Shown: positions 8,535 to 16,873, counted from the first letter of the stretch. The stretch: DNA of 64,000 nt from Rhodoferax bucti (GCF_005876985.1 NZ_VAHD01000002.1:248001-312000), one strand, 5' to 3'. Notes: generated by a model from the letters alone, not told the origin. Numbers and translations are program-made.

Positions 8535-9341
8535 ATGACCTCCCGCATGCCTACCTACTTTGCGTCCCACGGCGGTGGCCCCTGGCCCTGGATGGACGAC
8601 ATGCGCAGCATGCTCGCCACCCTGGAGCAAAGCCTAGTGGATATGCCGCGCCAGATCGGCCGCACGCCCAAAGCCATCCTGATGGTGACTGCGCATTGGG
8701 AAGAGCGCGCCTTCACCCTGGGCACCCACCCCACGCCCGGCATGGTGTACGACTATGGCGGCTTTCCGGCCCACACCTACTCGGTGGTCTACCCCGCACC
8801 CGGCGCGCCCGCGCTGGCCGATCGGGTGCAGGGCTTGCTGCAAAACGCGGGCTTGCCGGTGGCGCTCGACCCCCAGCGCGGCTACGACCACGGCACCTTT
8901 GTGCCACTGGCAGTGATGTACCCCGAGGCGCAAGTGCCAGTATTGCAAATGTCCCTGCGTGCGGGGCTGGACCCGGCCGAGCACATCGCCTTGGGTCGGG
9001 CACTGGCTCCCTTGCGGGATGAGGACGTGCTGATCGTGGGCAGCGGCCTGAGCTACCACAACCTGCGCAATTTCGGGCCCGGCGGCCGTGCGCCCTCCAA
9101 GGCGTTTGACGTGTGGCTGCAGGACGCCATGGCGGCCGCCCCGGATGTGCGCGTGCGTGCGCTGCTGGACTGGGCTGCTGCGCCATCTGCCCGCATAGCC
9201 CACCCCCGCGAGGAGCATTTGCTGCCCCTGATGGTGGCGGTCGGCGCGGCGTATGACGATGCCGCCACCTGCGTGTACCACGATGAAAATGTGTTTGGCG
9301 GCGTGACGGCGTCGAGCTTTCGCTTCGACGCGCCGGCCTGA
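8535..9341 (+). CDS. LigB/DODA-type class III extradiol ring-cleavage dioxygenase
   Basis: A 268-residue protein of the YgiD/DODA family. Four metal-site or active-site histidines are visible: His12 (ASHGGGP), His54 (TAHWEE), His119 (GYDHGTF) and His175 (SYHNLR). The family opens catecholic rings such as DOPA with O2, using Zn or Fe. No aromatic pathway gene is adjacent, so the natural substrate is unknown. The length is normal. Confidence 0.9.
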   Translation: MTSRMPTYFASHGGGPWPWMDDMRSMLATLEQSLVDMPRQIGRTPKAILMVTAHWEERAFTLGTHPTPGMVYDYGGFPAHTYSVVYPAPGAPALADRVQGLLQNAGLPVALDPQRGYDHGTFVPLAVMYPEAQVPVLQMSLRAGLDPAEHIALGRALAPLRDEDVLIVGSGLSYHNLRNFGPGGRAPSKAFDVWLQDAMAAAPDVRVRALLDWAAAPSARIAHPREEHLLPLMVAVGAAYDDAATCVYHDENVFGGVTASSFRFDAPA

Positions 9342-9387
9342 CCCACCTGCACCAGAGGCTGGGCGGTTACCGGTGCCGGGCCCCGGT

Positions 9388-9807
9388 TCAGGGGCTGGTG
9401 GTGGGTTCGCGGCGGATGCTGGTGGCGGGCCTGCGCCCCAGGCCGGCCTTGCGCACGGGCTTACTGGGTGCGGGGGTGAGCACGGGCGGCAGGTTCACCA
9501 TCTCATCCAGCAGGTCCAAGGCGTGGCCGCAAACGCGAGCGGCCTGCTCCAGCTGGCGATTGCGGGTTTCCAGTGCGGGAATATCGTCTGTGCGGCCGAG
9601 CAGCAGCATGCCGATTTTTCGCTCGTTGTTGAAGATGATGTGCTTGGCATTCGACATGCGGTCTTTGATGCGCTTGCGGCACGCGCCCAGCCAGTCCTGA
9701 TCCTGGTCGACCAACTCCCCCAGGGTGGTGGCAATCAGGGTCCGTGCCGCGCGGCGCAGGGCGACATCTTCGGGGGGGAGGGTGGGCGGTATGGATGCGA
9801 ATGTCAT
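9388..9807 (-). CDS. Hypothetical protein, helical, unknown function
   Basis: A 139-residue protein. I do not recognise the family. It looks mostly alpha-helical, with a charged centre (KRIKDRMSNAKHIIFNNERKIGMLLLGRTDDIPALE) that could contain a coiled coil, and a basic Pro/Arg-rich tail. No signal peptide or membrane helix. An AGGGGA ribosome site lies upstream. It converges with the dioxygenase gene. An open frame on the other strand covers the same bases, but its residues look like translated antisense. Confidence 0.6.
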   Translation of the reverse strand: MTFASIPPTLPPEDVALRRAARTLIATTLGELVDQDQDWLGACRKRIKDRMSNAKHIIFNNERKIGMLLLGRTDDIPALETRNRQLEQAARVCGHALDLLDEMVNLPPVLTPAPSKPVRKAGLGRRPATSIRREPTTSP

Positions 9808-9885
9808 GCTGTTTTTCCCCTTTTTGGGGCTCCCTTATCGATTTATGGGTGAACGATAACGGTTTTTGCAGCCAAATGGGGGTCA

Positions 9886-9907
9886 CATTGTTCTCGCCTG
9901 AACAATG
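9886..9907. promoter_or_regulatory. Inverted repeat upstream of the hypothetical gene
   Basis: CATTGTTC and GAACAATG are perfect 8-base arms with a 6-base spacer. It lies 79 bases before the start at 9807 and 31 bases after the stop of the SDR gene on the same strand. No T run follows, so an operator is more likely than a terminator. Confidence 0.4.
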
Positions 9908-9938
9908 CGCCCCAAGAAATCCGCCGTTCTGTGATCTT

Positions 9939-10730
9939 TTACAGAAACATGCCGCCCGAGGCTTCAATGCGTTGGCCGTTCACCCAGCGGTTGGCAGGGG
10001 TGAGCAGCGAGGCCACGACGCCACCGATGTCGTCCGGCACGCCGGCGCGGCCCAGCGCGGTGTTGGCAGACACAAAGGCGTTGAGCTGGGCGTTGTCGCG
10101 CACCAGGCCGCCGCCGAAGTCGGTCTCAATCGCGCCCGGGGCCACCACATTCACCGCAATGCCGCGCGGCCCCAGCTCCTTGGCCATGTAGCGGGTCAGG
10201 GTCTCGACGCCGCCTTTGAGCGCGCCGTACACCGCATAGCCGGGCAGGGCAAAGCGTGCCAGACCGCTGGAGATGTTGATGATGCGCCCGCCATCGTTCA
10301 TCAGCGGCAGCAGTGCTTGCGAGAGGAAAAACACGCCCTTGAGATGGATGTTGCACAGCGCGTCAAACTGCGCTTCGGTGGTTTCCATCAGGCTGGCGTG
10401 AATGCCTACGCCCGCGTTGTTGACCAGAAAGTCGAAGCGCTCCCGCTGCCAGGTCTGCGCCAGGGTGTGGCGCACGGTATCGGCAAAGGCCGTAAAGCTG
10501 CCCACATGGCCGGTGTCCAGCTGCAGTGCATGGGCTTGGCGGCCCAGCGCGCGGATTTCTTGCACCACCGCTTCGGCCTCGTCGGCACGGCTGCGGTAGG
10601 TGAGGATGACGTCCATGCCCTGGCGGGCGATGTGCAAGGCCGCGTTTTTACCCAGGCCCCGGCTGCCGCCGGTGATCAGGGCAATAGGGGTAGGAGTGGT
10701 AGCGTTGGTGGGGGTGGTCGTGGTGTGCAT
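9939..10730 (-). CDS. SDR family oxidoreductase
   Basis: A 263-residue classical short-chain dehydrogenase/reductase. The cofactor motif TGGSRGLG (20-27), NNAG (104-107), catalytic Ser154/155 and YGALK (Tyr168, Lys172) are all present. The substrate is unknown. The Arg after the glycine motif and TYRSR at the end of strand 2 suggest NADP(H). The first 14 residues are a Thr-rich extension. It is divergent from the LysR gene at 10834, which probably controls it. Confidence 0.9.
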   Translation of the reverse strand: MHTTTTPTNATTPTPIALITGGSRGLGKNAALHIARQGMDVILTYRSRADEAEAVVQEIRALGRQAHALQLDTGHVGSFTAFADTVRHTLAQTWQRERFDFLVNNAGVGIHASLMETTEAQFDALCNIHLKGVFFLSQALLPLMNDGGRIINISSGLARFALPGYAVYGALKGGVETLTRYMAKELGPRGIAVNVVAPGAIETDFGGGLVRDNAQLNAFVSANTALGRAGVPDDIGGVVASLLTPANRWVNGQRIEASGGMFL

Positions 10731-10777
10731 GGGGTGCTTTTCCGTAAGGGGTTGAGAAGAGCTGCAGTCTATTGATG

Positions 10778-10799
10778 GGCTAAAAAGGGATAAATAGCC
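10778..10799. promoter_or_regulatory. Candidate LysR operator between SDR and LysR genes
   Basis: GGCTA and TAGCC arms surround 12 AT-rich bases in the 103-base gap between the divergent SDR and LysR genes. Position and AT content fit a LysR-type site; the arms are short, so this is tentative. Confidence 0.35.
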
Positions 10800-10833
10800 A
10801 TTTTTGGATTTGATTGTTTGCTATAAAAAAACA

Positions 10834-11769
10834 ATGAGCACCTTGGAATCGATGCAAGTCTTCGCGCGGGTGGCCGAACTCGCCAGCTTCACCCAGGCCG
10901 CAGAAGCCTTGGGGCAAACCAAAGCCAGCGTGTCGGTGGCCGTCCAGCAACTGGAAACCCGCTTGGGCGCGCGCCTGTTACACCGCACCACCCGCAAGGT
11001 CACCCTCACACAGGATGGGCAGCTGTTCTACGAGCGCTGCAAAGATTTGCTGGCCGATGCGGATGAACTGCAAACCATGTTTCAACCCGCCTCGGGGCCG
11101 GCACTGCGCGGCCGCGTGCGGGTGGACATGTCCACCGGCATGGCGCGCCATGCGGTCATTCCCTGCCTGCCCGAGTTGCTGGCCCGCCACCCCCTGCTGG
11201 AGCTGGAAATCAGCAGCACCGAGCGGCGGGTGGATTTGGTGCGCGAGGGTTTTGATTGCGTATTGCGTGGCGGGCCGCTGGGGGAGGGCGGCCTGGTGGC
11301 CCGCCCTGTGGGGCAGATGGCCATGTGCAACTGCGCCAGCCCGGCCTACCTGGCGCGCCAGGGGTTGCCTCGCACGCCTGCGGATTTGGCGGCTCACCAG
11401 CTGGTGCACTACGCCCATACCCTGGGGGCTCGGCCCGACGGCTTTGAGTACCTGCACGAGGGGGAGTTGCAAACCGTGCCCATGGCGGGTGCCATCACGG
11501 TGAACAACGCCGAGGCTTATGCGGCCGCCTGTGCGGCAGGACTGGGCATCATCCAGGTGCCGCGGGTGGGCGTGCTGGACGGCTTGCACAGCGGGGCGCT
11601 CGTGGAGATATTGCCGGAGTACCAGGCGCCTGCCATGCCGCTCACGCTGGTGTACGCCCACCGGCGCAATCTGTCGGCGCGGGTGCGGGTGGTGATGGAC
11701 TGGTTGGCCGCCGTCGCGGCCGATCACCTCGCTACCGGCGCGGAGCCGTTGGTGGCGCGCGCTCAGTAG
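10834..11769 (+). CDS. LysR family transcriptional regulator
   Basis: A 311-residue LysR protein. The N-terminal winged helix-turn-helix runs to about residue 60 (FTQAAEALGQTKASVSVAVQQLETRLG, LLHRTTRKVTLT), followed by the substrate-binding fold. The ATG at 10834 opens the standard MSTLESMQVF start; upstream in-frame codons are not used by relatives. It is divergent from the SDR gene, the usual arrangement for a LysR target. Its stop overlaps the end of the convergent FecR-domain gene by seven bases. Confidence 0.92.
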   Translation: MSTLESMQVFARVAELASFTQAAEALGQTKASVSVAVQQLETRLGARLLHRTTRKVTLTQDGQLFYERCKDLLADADELQTMFQPASGPALRGRVRVDMSTGMARHAVIPCLPELLARHPLLELEISSTERRVDLVREGFDCVLRGGPLGEGGLVARPVGQMAMCNCASPAYLARQGLPRTPADLAAHQLVHYAHTLGARPDGFEYLHEGELQTVPMAGAITVNNAEAYAAACAAGLGIIQVPRVGVLDGLHSGALVEILPEYQAPAMPLTLVYAHRRNLSARVRVVMDWLAAVAADHLATGAEPLVARAQ

Positions 11770-12422
11770 GAGTTCGATTCGCCTGCGCGCCGTTGCATGA
11801 ACGGCGGTTGGCGGCCCACGGCCTCTTCGAGCAGGATCAGCTCCAGATCGCGATGGTTTTTCACCGGGGCTTTTTCCAGCAGGGGTTTGCCGGTGTCGTT
11901 GCCGATGTAGAGCGGGGCGTCGTGGTACATCGTGGTCAGGGTGCGGGCTTGCGAGGCATCGGCCAGGGGCTGGATGTCGGCAGTGCCGTAGCACAGGCAG
12001 AAATACAGCGGCTGTGCCTCCAGCGCCTCCATGTAGCAGGCGGTGCCGCGTATGCCGATGGTGGCGGCCGGGGTTTCTATCCGCTTGGCGCCGGGGCCGA
12101 ACACCGCCAGTACTTTGCCGGTGATGAGGCGCAGCACGCCCACTGCGCCGTCTTGCATGAATTGCACCGTGCTGTCGTCGCGCATCAGGTAGGCGTTGTT
12201 GCCCATCACGTAGATCACTTCGCTGCCGGCGCCGGTGGCAATCGTGTCCCCTTGCAGCACGGCCTGGTCCACGCGGGCGGGCGCGCCGTTGAGGCGCACA
12301 TCACCTTTGACGCGTCGTATGCCGTGCAACAGCGGCATTTGGCCCATGGCCAGGGCGTCGGTGAACGCAGCCAAGCTGCTCAGGCCTGCGGTTTGCGAGA
12401 GAAATCGGCGTCTAGTGCTCAT
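11763..12422 (-). CDS. FecR-domain exported protein
   Basis: A 219-residue protein. The N-terminus (STRRRFLSQTAGLSSLAAFTDALA) resembles a Tat-type signal, with the arginine cluster then a short hydrophobic stretch. The centre is a FecR-like domain (GDVRLNGAPARVDQAVLQGDTIATGAGSEVIYVM and the later TPAATIGIRGTACYME). In many proteins this domain is not a sigma regulator but a periplasmic beta-structure of unknown ligand. It is the third gene after DUF6502 and DUF5666 on this strand. Its leader is a family 1 repeat and shows no clear ribosome site. Confidence 0.75.
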   Translation of the reverse strand: MSTRRRFLSQTAGLSSLAAFTDALAMGQMPLLHGIRRVKGDVRLNGAPARVDQAVLQGDTIATGAGSEVIYVMGNNAYLMRDDSTVQFMQDGAVGVLRLITGKVLAVFGPGAKRIETPAATIGIRGTACYMEALEAQPLYFCLCYGTADIQPLADASQARTLTTMYHDAPLYIGNDTGKPLLEKAPVKNHRDLELILLEEAVGRQPPFMQRRAGESNSY

Positions 12423-12430
12423 GGGATGTG

Positions 12431-12482
12431 CGCGAGTAGCTATAAAAACAGGAGCGGCTGGCGTGCCGGCGAAGCGCTATCT
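12431..12482. repeat. Palindromic repeat family 1, copy 2 (intergenic)
   Basis: Contains GCTATAAAAACAGGAGC, a diverged middle and AGCGCTATC, in reverse orientation to copy 1. It fills the 63-base gap between the DUF5666 stop and the FecR-domain start. More diverged than most copies. Confidence 0.55.
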
Positions 12483-12485
12483 TCG

Positions 12486-13895
12486 CTATTTTCCGCTGCT
12501 GCGTCCACTGGAGCTGCCCGAGCTGCGGGACCCCCCGGAACTTCCGGAGCTGCCCGAGCTTCCCGATGTACCCGAGCTGTCCGATTTGCCGCTGCTGCCG
12601 GACGACGAGCCCGACGACGAGCCGGACTTGCTGCTGTCGCTGCTTTCCGTTTTGCCGGAGTTACCGCTGTTGCTGCCACTGGTGTTGCTGCCGTTGCGGC
12701 TGTCGTCCCCGCTCTCTGTTTTGCCGGAGCTGCCCGAGTTGGAGTCGTCGGATTTGCCGGAATCCTCTGACTTGCCGCTGCGGCCCTTGTCGTCGCTGCC
12801 GCGCCCCGATGAGCCTGGGCGTTTGTCCAGGCTTTGCCGCAGCTCGATCCGCTCTACGGTGATGCGGTCATCGCTGCCGCGCACGCCGGTGATGCGCACC
12901 CGCTGTTCGCGTTCGGGGCTCAGCCCGGCGCGCTGGCGCTCACTCACTTGGGTGCCCCAGACCATGCGGCCCTGGCCGATGTCCAGCGCGTCTTTGGAGG
13001 CGGCTTTGACAAAGCCTTCCACGACCACGCGCTCCACTGAGCCCAAGGCGTTGCGGGTGGGTTGCACTTCCTGCGCGGTGGCGAGCAGTTGGCTCCCATC
13101 CCATGGGCCTTGGAGGCGGACTTCCTGCCCACCCAAGGCTGCACGCCACAGTCGCAAGCCATCCATGAGCCCCAGTGAGCGGGTGTTGATGGTGGCGCCC
13201 GCCACGCGGATGCTGCCGTCCGGCCCGTGCTCGGCCGGACCGGACAGGCTGGCCTGGGCTTGCGCTGCCACGGTTTGCACATGGGTGGACTCGATGCTGC
13301 CGTCACTCAAGCGCAGGCCGCTCACCCGCACCCACTGCCCGGGGCGCAGTGCGGCCAGCGCGCCGGTATCGCCGCTCCAGTGCACGGTTTGCCCCAGCAC
13401 CCGCACTTCGCGGCGCGGCACATCCACCCGCTCCACCGGGCCTACCGCCTGGTGCTGGAGTGCGATGCGCTGGGCTTGCAGCTCGTCCCCCTGGCCCCGG
13501 GCGACCACGGCCACCATCTGGCCTACGGCCAGCGTGCCGGCCTTGACGGGCTGGCCGTTGTCCTGGATGGGGGTGGCATCGTCGTAATGCACTTCCACCC
13601 CGTTGACGCAGATGCTGGCAAAACCGGTGATCACGCCCACAATGCCGGTGCCCCCGATTCCACCGTTGTCGATGCCGGTGCCGCCTATGCCCGGCTTGCC
13701 GGCCACATCCCCCGTGCCTCCGATGCCGGGGCGAAGTGCGGTGTCGCCGGTGCCGCCTATGCCTGGTGCCACTGCGGCTTGCGGGTTGATGGGCGAGTCG
13801 CTGCGTCCGCACACATTGGCGGCGTAGCCCGGCAGGGCACACAGCAGGCCCAGGGCCAACCAGGCGCTGTGAATGGCGGTGCGGGCGCGGCTCAT
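12486..13895 (-). CDS. DUF5666-type exported protein with PGIGGTG repeats and Ser/Gly tail
   Basis: A 469-residue protein with a signal peptide (to about residue 25). Residues ~44-86 carry four spaced copies of a GIGGTG motif, three of them as PGIGGTG. Several DUF5666-like beta-domains follow (ASICVNGVEVHYDDATPI, VGQMVAVVARG, RVSGLRLSDGSIESTHVQ). The last ~110 residues are almost entirely Ser, Gly, Asp and Lys. The function of DUF5666 is unknown. Its ATG overlaps the stop of the DUF6502 gene (ATGA), so the two are translationally coupled. The low-complexity tail is probably disordered, outside the cytoplasm. Confidence 0.8.
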   Translation of the reverse strand: MSRARTAIHSAWLALGLLCALPGYAANVCGRSDSPINPQAAVAPGIGGTGDTALRPGIGGTGDVAGKPGIGGTGIDNGGIGGTGIVGVITGFASICVNGVEVHYDDATPIQDNGQPVKAGTLAVGQMVAVVARGQGDELQAQRIALQHQAVGPVERVDVPRREVRVLGQTVHWSGDTGALAALRPGQWVRVSGLRLSDGSIESTHVQTVAAQAQASLSGPAEHGPDGSIRVAGATINTRSLGLMDGLRLWRAALGGQEVRLQGPWDGSQLLATAQEVQPTRNALGSVERVVVEGFVKAASKDALDIGQGRMVWGTQVSERQRAGLSPEREQRVRITGVRGSDDRITVERIELRQSLDKRPGSSGRGSDDKGRSGKSEDSGKSDDSNSGSSGKTESGDDSRNGSNTSGSNSGNSGKTESSDSSKSGSSSGSSSGSSGKSDSSGTSGSSGSSGSSGGSRSSGSSSGRSSGK

Positions 13896-14770
13896 GCGGC
13901 ACCTCCGTCCTGCGGGGGCGCGCTGGTTGGAGCGTCCGTCACTGGTTCGGTGTAGAAGTAGATGCCGAAGGTCATGCGGTGTCTGCCGGTGGTCGTGGTG
14001 GTGGCGTCGGCCTGCTCCAGGGCCAAGGCGCTTTTGTTGATGGCGAGCAGGGCCTTCATGCCGGCATCGCGCGACTGCTTGGCCAGCTGGGCAACGGAAG
14101 CCTGGCTCAGTGCGTCGTACTGCACGCTGCGCTCCAGCAATGGCGCTTGGCCGCCCAGCAGGTTGTGGGCTGCCGCTGCCGCGTGGTCATGCAGGTTGTG
14201 GCCGAAGTAATAGGCTTTTTCGTCAAACCCCTCGCTGGGCACGAAGGCCTCGGCATTGAGGCAGACACGGCCTTCGTCATCCAGGCGGGCCACGCCCAGG
14301 CGCAGCCATTCGTCCAGCACCACGCGGGAGCGGATGTCGCTGTTCACCCCTGCCACCAGGCTTTCAAACGACAGTTCGCCCCCCTCGCTGGCAAAGCGCG
14401 CCAAGGGCAGGGGGCTGCCGTCTTCATGCAGGTAGCGGGCGGTGCCCAGCCACACGGCTACCAGCTGGGCACCGAGGGAAACCACGTCCGGCACCGCCTC
14501 GCTGGCTTGTGCCAGCTCGCCGCGCAGGCGGCTCACGTCTTTGCGGTGCACGCCGGTCATCAGGCTGATGCGGCTGTCGGTGGGGGGCTTGTTGTCCAGT
14601 CGGAATTCGGTGGCAGCCACGTCCACAAACAGGTTCTTCAGCAGTTCGGCCAGGTAGGGGTAGGTGATGCCTTGCGCCAGCATCACCCGCACCAGCGGGC
14701 GCAACACCCGGCGCAGTGCGCGTACCAGTGCGGGGGCCGGGCCGGCGAGAGAGGGGGAGGGACTGTCCAT
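13892..14770 (-). CDS. DUF6502 family protein, putative DNA-binding regulator
   Basis: A 292-residue protein of the DUF6502 family (ITYPYLAELLKNLFVDVAATEF). A likely helix-turn-helix, RISLMTGVHRKDVSRLRGEL, lies near residues 67-86, which suggests a transcription factor (inference). The ATG at 14770 (MDSPSPSL) is preferred to one 13 codons upstream, which would run into the operator region. It is the first gene of the DUF6502-DUF5666-FecR unit and is divergent from the Ser-rich secreted protein. The promoter region between them has three palindromes. Confidence 0.75.
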   Translation of the reverse strand: MDSPSPSLAGPAPALVRALRRVLRPLVRVMLAQGITYPYLAELLKNLFVDVAATEFRLDNKPPTDSRISLMTGVHRKDVSRLRGELAQASEAVPDVVSLGAQLVAVWLGTARYLHEDGSPLPLARFASEGGELSFESLVAGVNSDIRSRVVLDEWLRLGVARLDDEGRVCLNAEAFVPSEGFDEKAYYFGHNLHDHAAAAAHNLLGGQAPLLERSVQYDALSQASVAQLAKQSRDAGMKALLAINKSALALEQADATTTTTGRHRMTFGIYFYTEPVTDAPTSAPPQDGGAA

Positions 14771-14787
14771 GGCCCAAATGTAACTTG

Positions 14788-14877
14788 TTTGTGGGAAAAA
14801 TTTACACAAAATCTATTGTGGTGGGAGATTTTCCCGCATATAGTGCAATTGTGTGTGGGAAAAAATCACACACAATT
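14788..14877. promoter_or_regulatory. Three operator-like palindromes between divergent genes
   Basis: Site 1, 14788-14810: TTTGTG/CACAAA arms. Site 2, 14821-14837: GTGGGA/TCCCGC arms (5 of 6 pair). Site 3, 14847-14877: perfect 11-base arms AATTGTGTGTG/CACACACAATT. Each contains GTGGGA followed by an A/T run, starting at 14791, 14821 and 14855, about three DNA turns apart. The set lies in the 145-base gap between the DUF6502 gene and the secreted-protein gene. The DUF6502 protein is the obvious candidate to bind there. Confidence 0.65.
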
Positions 14878-14915
14878 AGACCAATCTCTCATCATCAACG
14901 CAAAGGAAACACACC

Positions 14916-15317
14916 ATGAACGCTCTCCGCACCACCCTCGCCCTCTCTGCCGCCACCTTGATGCTGGCCCTGGCCAGCGCCCCCGCCATGGCGGACAAGG
15001 GCAGCTCGTCCGGCCGTTCTTCGTCCTCGGGGTCGTCCTCCTCGGGCTCCTCGTCCTCAGGTTCTTCGTCTTCCGGCTCGTCCAGCTCATCCGGCACATC
15101 GTCGTCCTCCACCACGACCGCCAGCGGCACCACCTCGAGCACGGTCAGCACCGCGAGCCGCGATGACTCCGGTGGCACCCGTCGCGGCCGTGGCGCTGAC
15201 GACGCGGCAGGCCATGTGCGCCAAGGGCGTGGCGCGGACGATGCCGTGGGGCACGTGCGCCAGGGCCGGGGTGCGGATGATGTGACCACCACGACAACGA
15301 CCACGACCACAAACTGA
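14916..15317 (+). CDS. Small secreted Ser-rich protein with RQGRGADD repeats
   Basis: A 133-residue protein. A clear signal peptide (cleavage near APAMA-DK) is followed by ~45 residues of nearly pure Ser/Gly, a Thr/Ser stretch, and tandem repeats of the form RGRGADD-AGHVRQ, RGADDAVGHVRQ, RGADD, ending in poly-Thr. I do not recognise the family. The composition suggests a disordered extracellular or periplasmic protein, similar in style to the DUF5666 tail. An AAGGAAA ribosome site precedes it. A terminator follows at 15337. Confidence 0.7.
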   Translation: MNALRTTLALSAATLMLALASAPAMADKGSSSGRSSSSGSSSSGSSSSGSSSSGSSSSSGTSSSSTTTASGTTSSTVSTASRDDSGGTRRGRGADDAAGHVRQGRGADDAVGHVRQGRGADDVTTTTTTTTTN

Positions 15318-15336
15318 TCGTTCACGTCGCTCCATC

Positions 15337-15364
15337 AACCGGCTGCGCAGGCATGCCGGTTTTT
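15337..15364 (+). terminator. Intrinsic terminator after the Ser-rich protein gene
   Basis: AACCGGC (15337-15343) pairs with GCCGGTT (15355-15361), followed by a T run. It separates this gene from the urt operon. Confidence 0.75.
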
Positions 15365-15388
15365 GGGCGTGGCGGCGGCCGGGCGGTG

Positions 15389-15404
15389 TACGCCACTAGG
15401 CGTA
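15389..15404. promoter_or_regulatory. Small palindrome upstream of urtA
   Basis: TACGCC-ACTA-GGCGTA is a perfect 6-base inverted repeat 112 bases before the urtA start. It could be an operator. I could not find a convincing sigma-54 promoter (GG-N10-GC) in the 150 bases before urtA. Confidence 0.35.
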
Positions 15405-15515
15405 TTTCCGGTTCGGGCGGGCAAACCTACAGTCACTCCATCGCATCACAAAACCTCGTTTGAGATTGTTTTGCGACATGCGAGATGGATTTGTTTAACC
15501 CCCGGAGAAGCCCAC

Positions 15516-16778
15516 ATGCAACGTCGTTTTACTTTGAAGGCACTCACCGCTGCCGTCGCTCTCACCACCTTGTCGGCAGTGCCCGCCTTTGCGGCTGACA
15601 CCATCAAGGTCGGTATCCTGCACAGCCTGTCCGGCACCATGGCTATTTCTGAAACCGTGTTGAAAGACACCGTGTTGATGGCCATCGACGAAATCAACGC
15701 CAAGGGTGGCGTGCTCGGCAAAAAGCTCGAGCCCGTGGTCGTGGACCCCGCCTCCAACTGGCCCCTGTTTGCTGAAAAGACCAAGCAGTTGCTGACCCAG
15801 GACAAAGTCTCCGTCATCTTCGGCTGCTGGACATCGGTGTCCCGCAAGTCCGTGCTGCCGGTGGTCGAAGAGCTGAACGGTTTGTTGTTCTACCCCGTGC
15901 AATATGAAGGTGAAGAGCTTTCCAAAAACGTGTTCTACACCGGTGCGGCGCCTAACCAGCAAGCGATTCCTGCAGTGGACTACCTGATGAGCAAAGAAGG
16001 TGGCGCTGCCAAGCGTTGGGTTCTGCTGGGCACTGACTATGTATACCCCCGCACGACCAACAAGATCCTGCGCGCTTACCTGAAGTCCAAGGGCGTGAAA
16101 GAGTCTGACATCGACGAAAAATACACCCCCTTCGGCCACAGCGATTACCAAACCATCGTGGCTGACATCAAGAAGTTCTCTGCCGGCGGCAAGACCGCCG
16201 TGGTGTCCACCATCAACGGTGACTCCAATGTGCCTTTCTACAAGGAACTGGGCAACGCAGGCCTGAACGCCAAAGACGTACCCGTGGTGGCCTTCTCGGT
16301 GGGTGAAGAAGAACTGCGCGGCGTGGACACCAAGCCTTTGGTGGGTCACCTGGCTGCATGGAACTACTTCCAGTCCATCAAGAACCCGACCAACACCGAG
16401 TTCATCAAGAAGTGGTCCGACTACGCCAAGGCCAAGGGCATTGCCGGCCACAAAGACAAGCCTTTGACCAACGACCCGATGGAAGCCACCTACATCGGCA
16501 TCAATATGTGGAAGCAAGCCGTTGAGAAGGCCAAGTCCACCGATGTGGACAAGGTGATCGCAGCGATGGCCGGCCAAACCTTCAAGGCACCCAGCGGCAT
16601 CGTGAGCAAGATGGATGAGAAGAACCACCACTTGCACAAGAGCGTGTTCATCGGCGAAATCAAGGCTGACGGCCAGTTCAACGTGGTGTGGAAGACCCCC
16701 GGCCCTGTGAAGGCCAAGCCATGGTCTCCTTACATCGAAGGCAATGACAAGAAGCCCGATGAGCCCGCAAAGAAATAA
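15516..16778 (+). CDS. urtA: Urea ABC transporter substrate-binding protein UrtA
   Basis: A 420-residue periplasmic binding protein with signal peptide (cleavage near VPAFA-AD). It matches UrtA in TIKVGILHSLSGTMAISE, IFGCWTSVSRKSVLPVVEE and NGLLFYPVQYEGEE. It should capture urea (or short-chain amides) and pass it to UrtBC. The ATG at 15516 follows GGAGAAG. The gene is first of urtABCDE and is separated from urtB by a hairpin, which often lets the binding protein be made in excess. Confidence 0.96.
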   Translation: MQRRFTLKALTAAVALTTLSAVPAFAADTIKVGILHSLSGTMAISETVLKDTVLMAIDEINAKGGVLGKKLEPVVVDPASNWPLFAEKTKQLLTQDKVSVIFGCWTSVSRKSVLPVVEELNGLLFYPVQYEGEELSKNVFYTGAAPNQQAIPAVDYLMSKEGGAAKRWVLLGTDYVYPRTTNKILRAYLKSKGVKESDIDEKYTPFGHSDYQTIVADIKKFSAGGKTAVVSTINGDSNVPFYKELGNAGLNAKDVPVVAFSVGEEELRGVDTKPLVGHLAAWNYFQSIKNPTNTEFIKKWSDYAKAKGIAGHKDKPLTNDPMEATYIGINMWKQAVEKAKSTDVDKVIAAMAGQTFKAPSGIVSKMDEKNHHLHKSVFIGEIKADGQFNVVWKTPGPVKAKPWSPYIEGNDKKPDEPAKK

Positions 16779-16812
16779 GGCGAAGGCAGGGAGAGGCTAG
16801 CGTTTAGCCAGA

Positions 16813-16855
16813 GCCGCCACAGCCTTGCAAAAGGCGTGGCGGCTTGTTGTTTTTA
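16813..16855 (+). terminator. Leaky terminator or attenuator between urtA and urtB
   Basis: GCCGCCACAGCCTT pairs with AAGGCGTGGCGGC with one bulge and a GCAA loop, followed by TTGTTGTTTTT. It stands 35-61 bases after urtA and just before urtB. As urtBCDE need a promoter, read-through is likely. Confidence 0.75.
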
Positions 16856-16873
16856 CCCCGGAGAGATTGGCGT

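Noticed and set aside
9373-9852. Plus-strand 159-codon frame over the hypothetical gene
   Set aside because: It lacks a ribosome site and a normal composition; the minus-strand frame has both.
10815-10840. TTTGCTATAAAAAAAC before the LysR gene as a family 1 repeat
   Set aside because: Only the hairpin-like left part matches; no GCTCGCGCA or AGCGCTA block follows.
12241-12260. GTGTCCCC in the FecR-domain gene as a family 2 core
   Set aside because: Eight-base match only, without the second half of the core or inverted arms.
15160-15290. Tandem DNA repeats in the Ser-rich gene as a CRISPR or minisatellite array
   Set aside because: Units are about 36 bases, contiguous, in frame and encode RGADD-GHVRQG repeats; there are no spacers.
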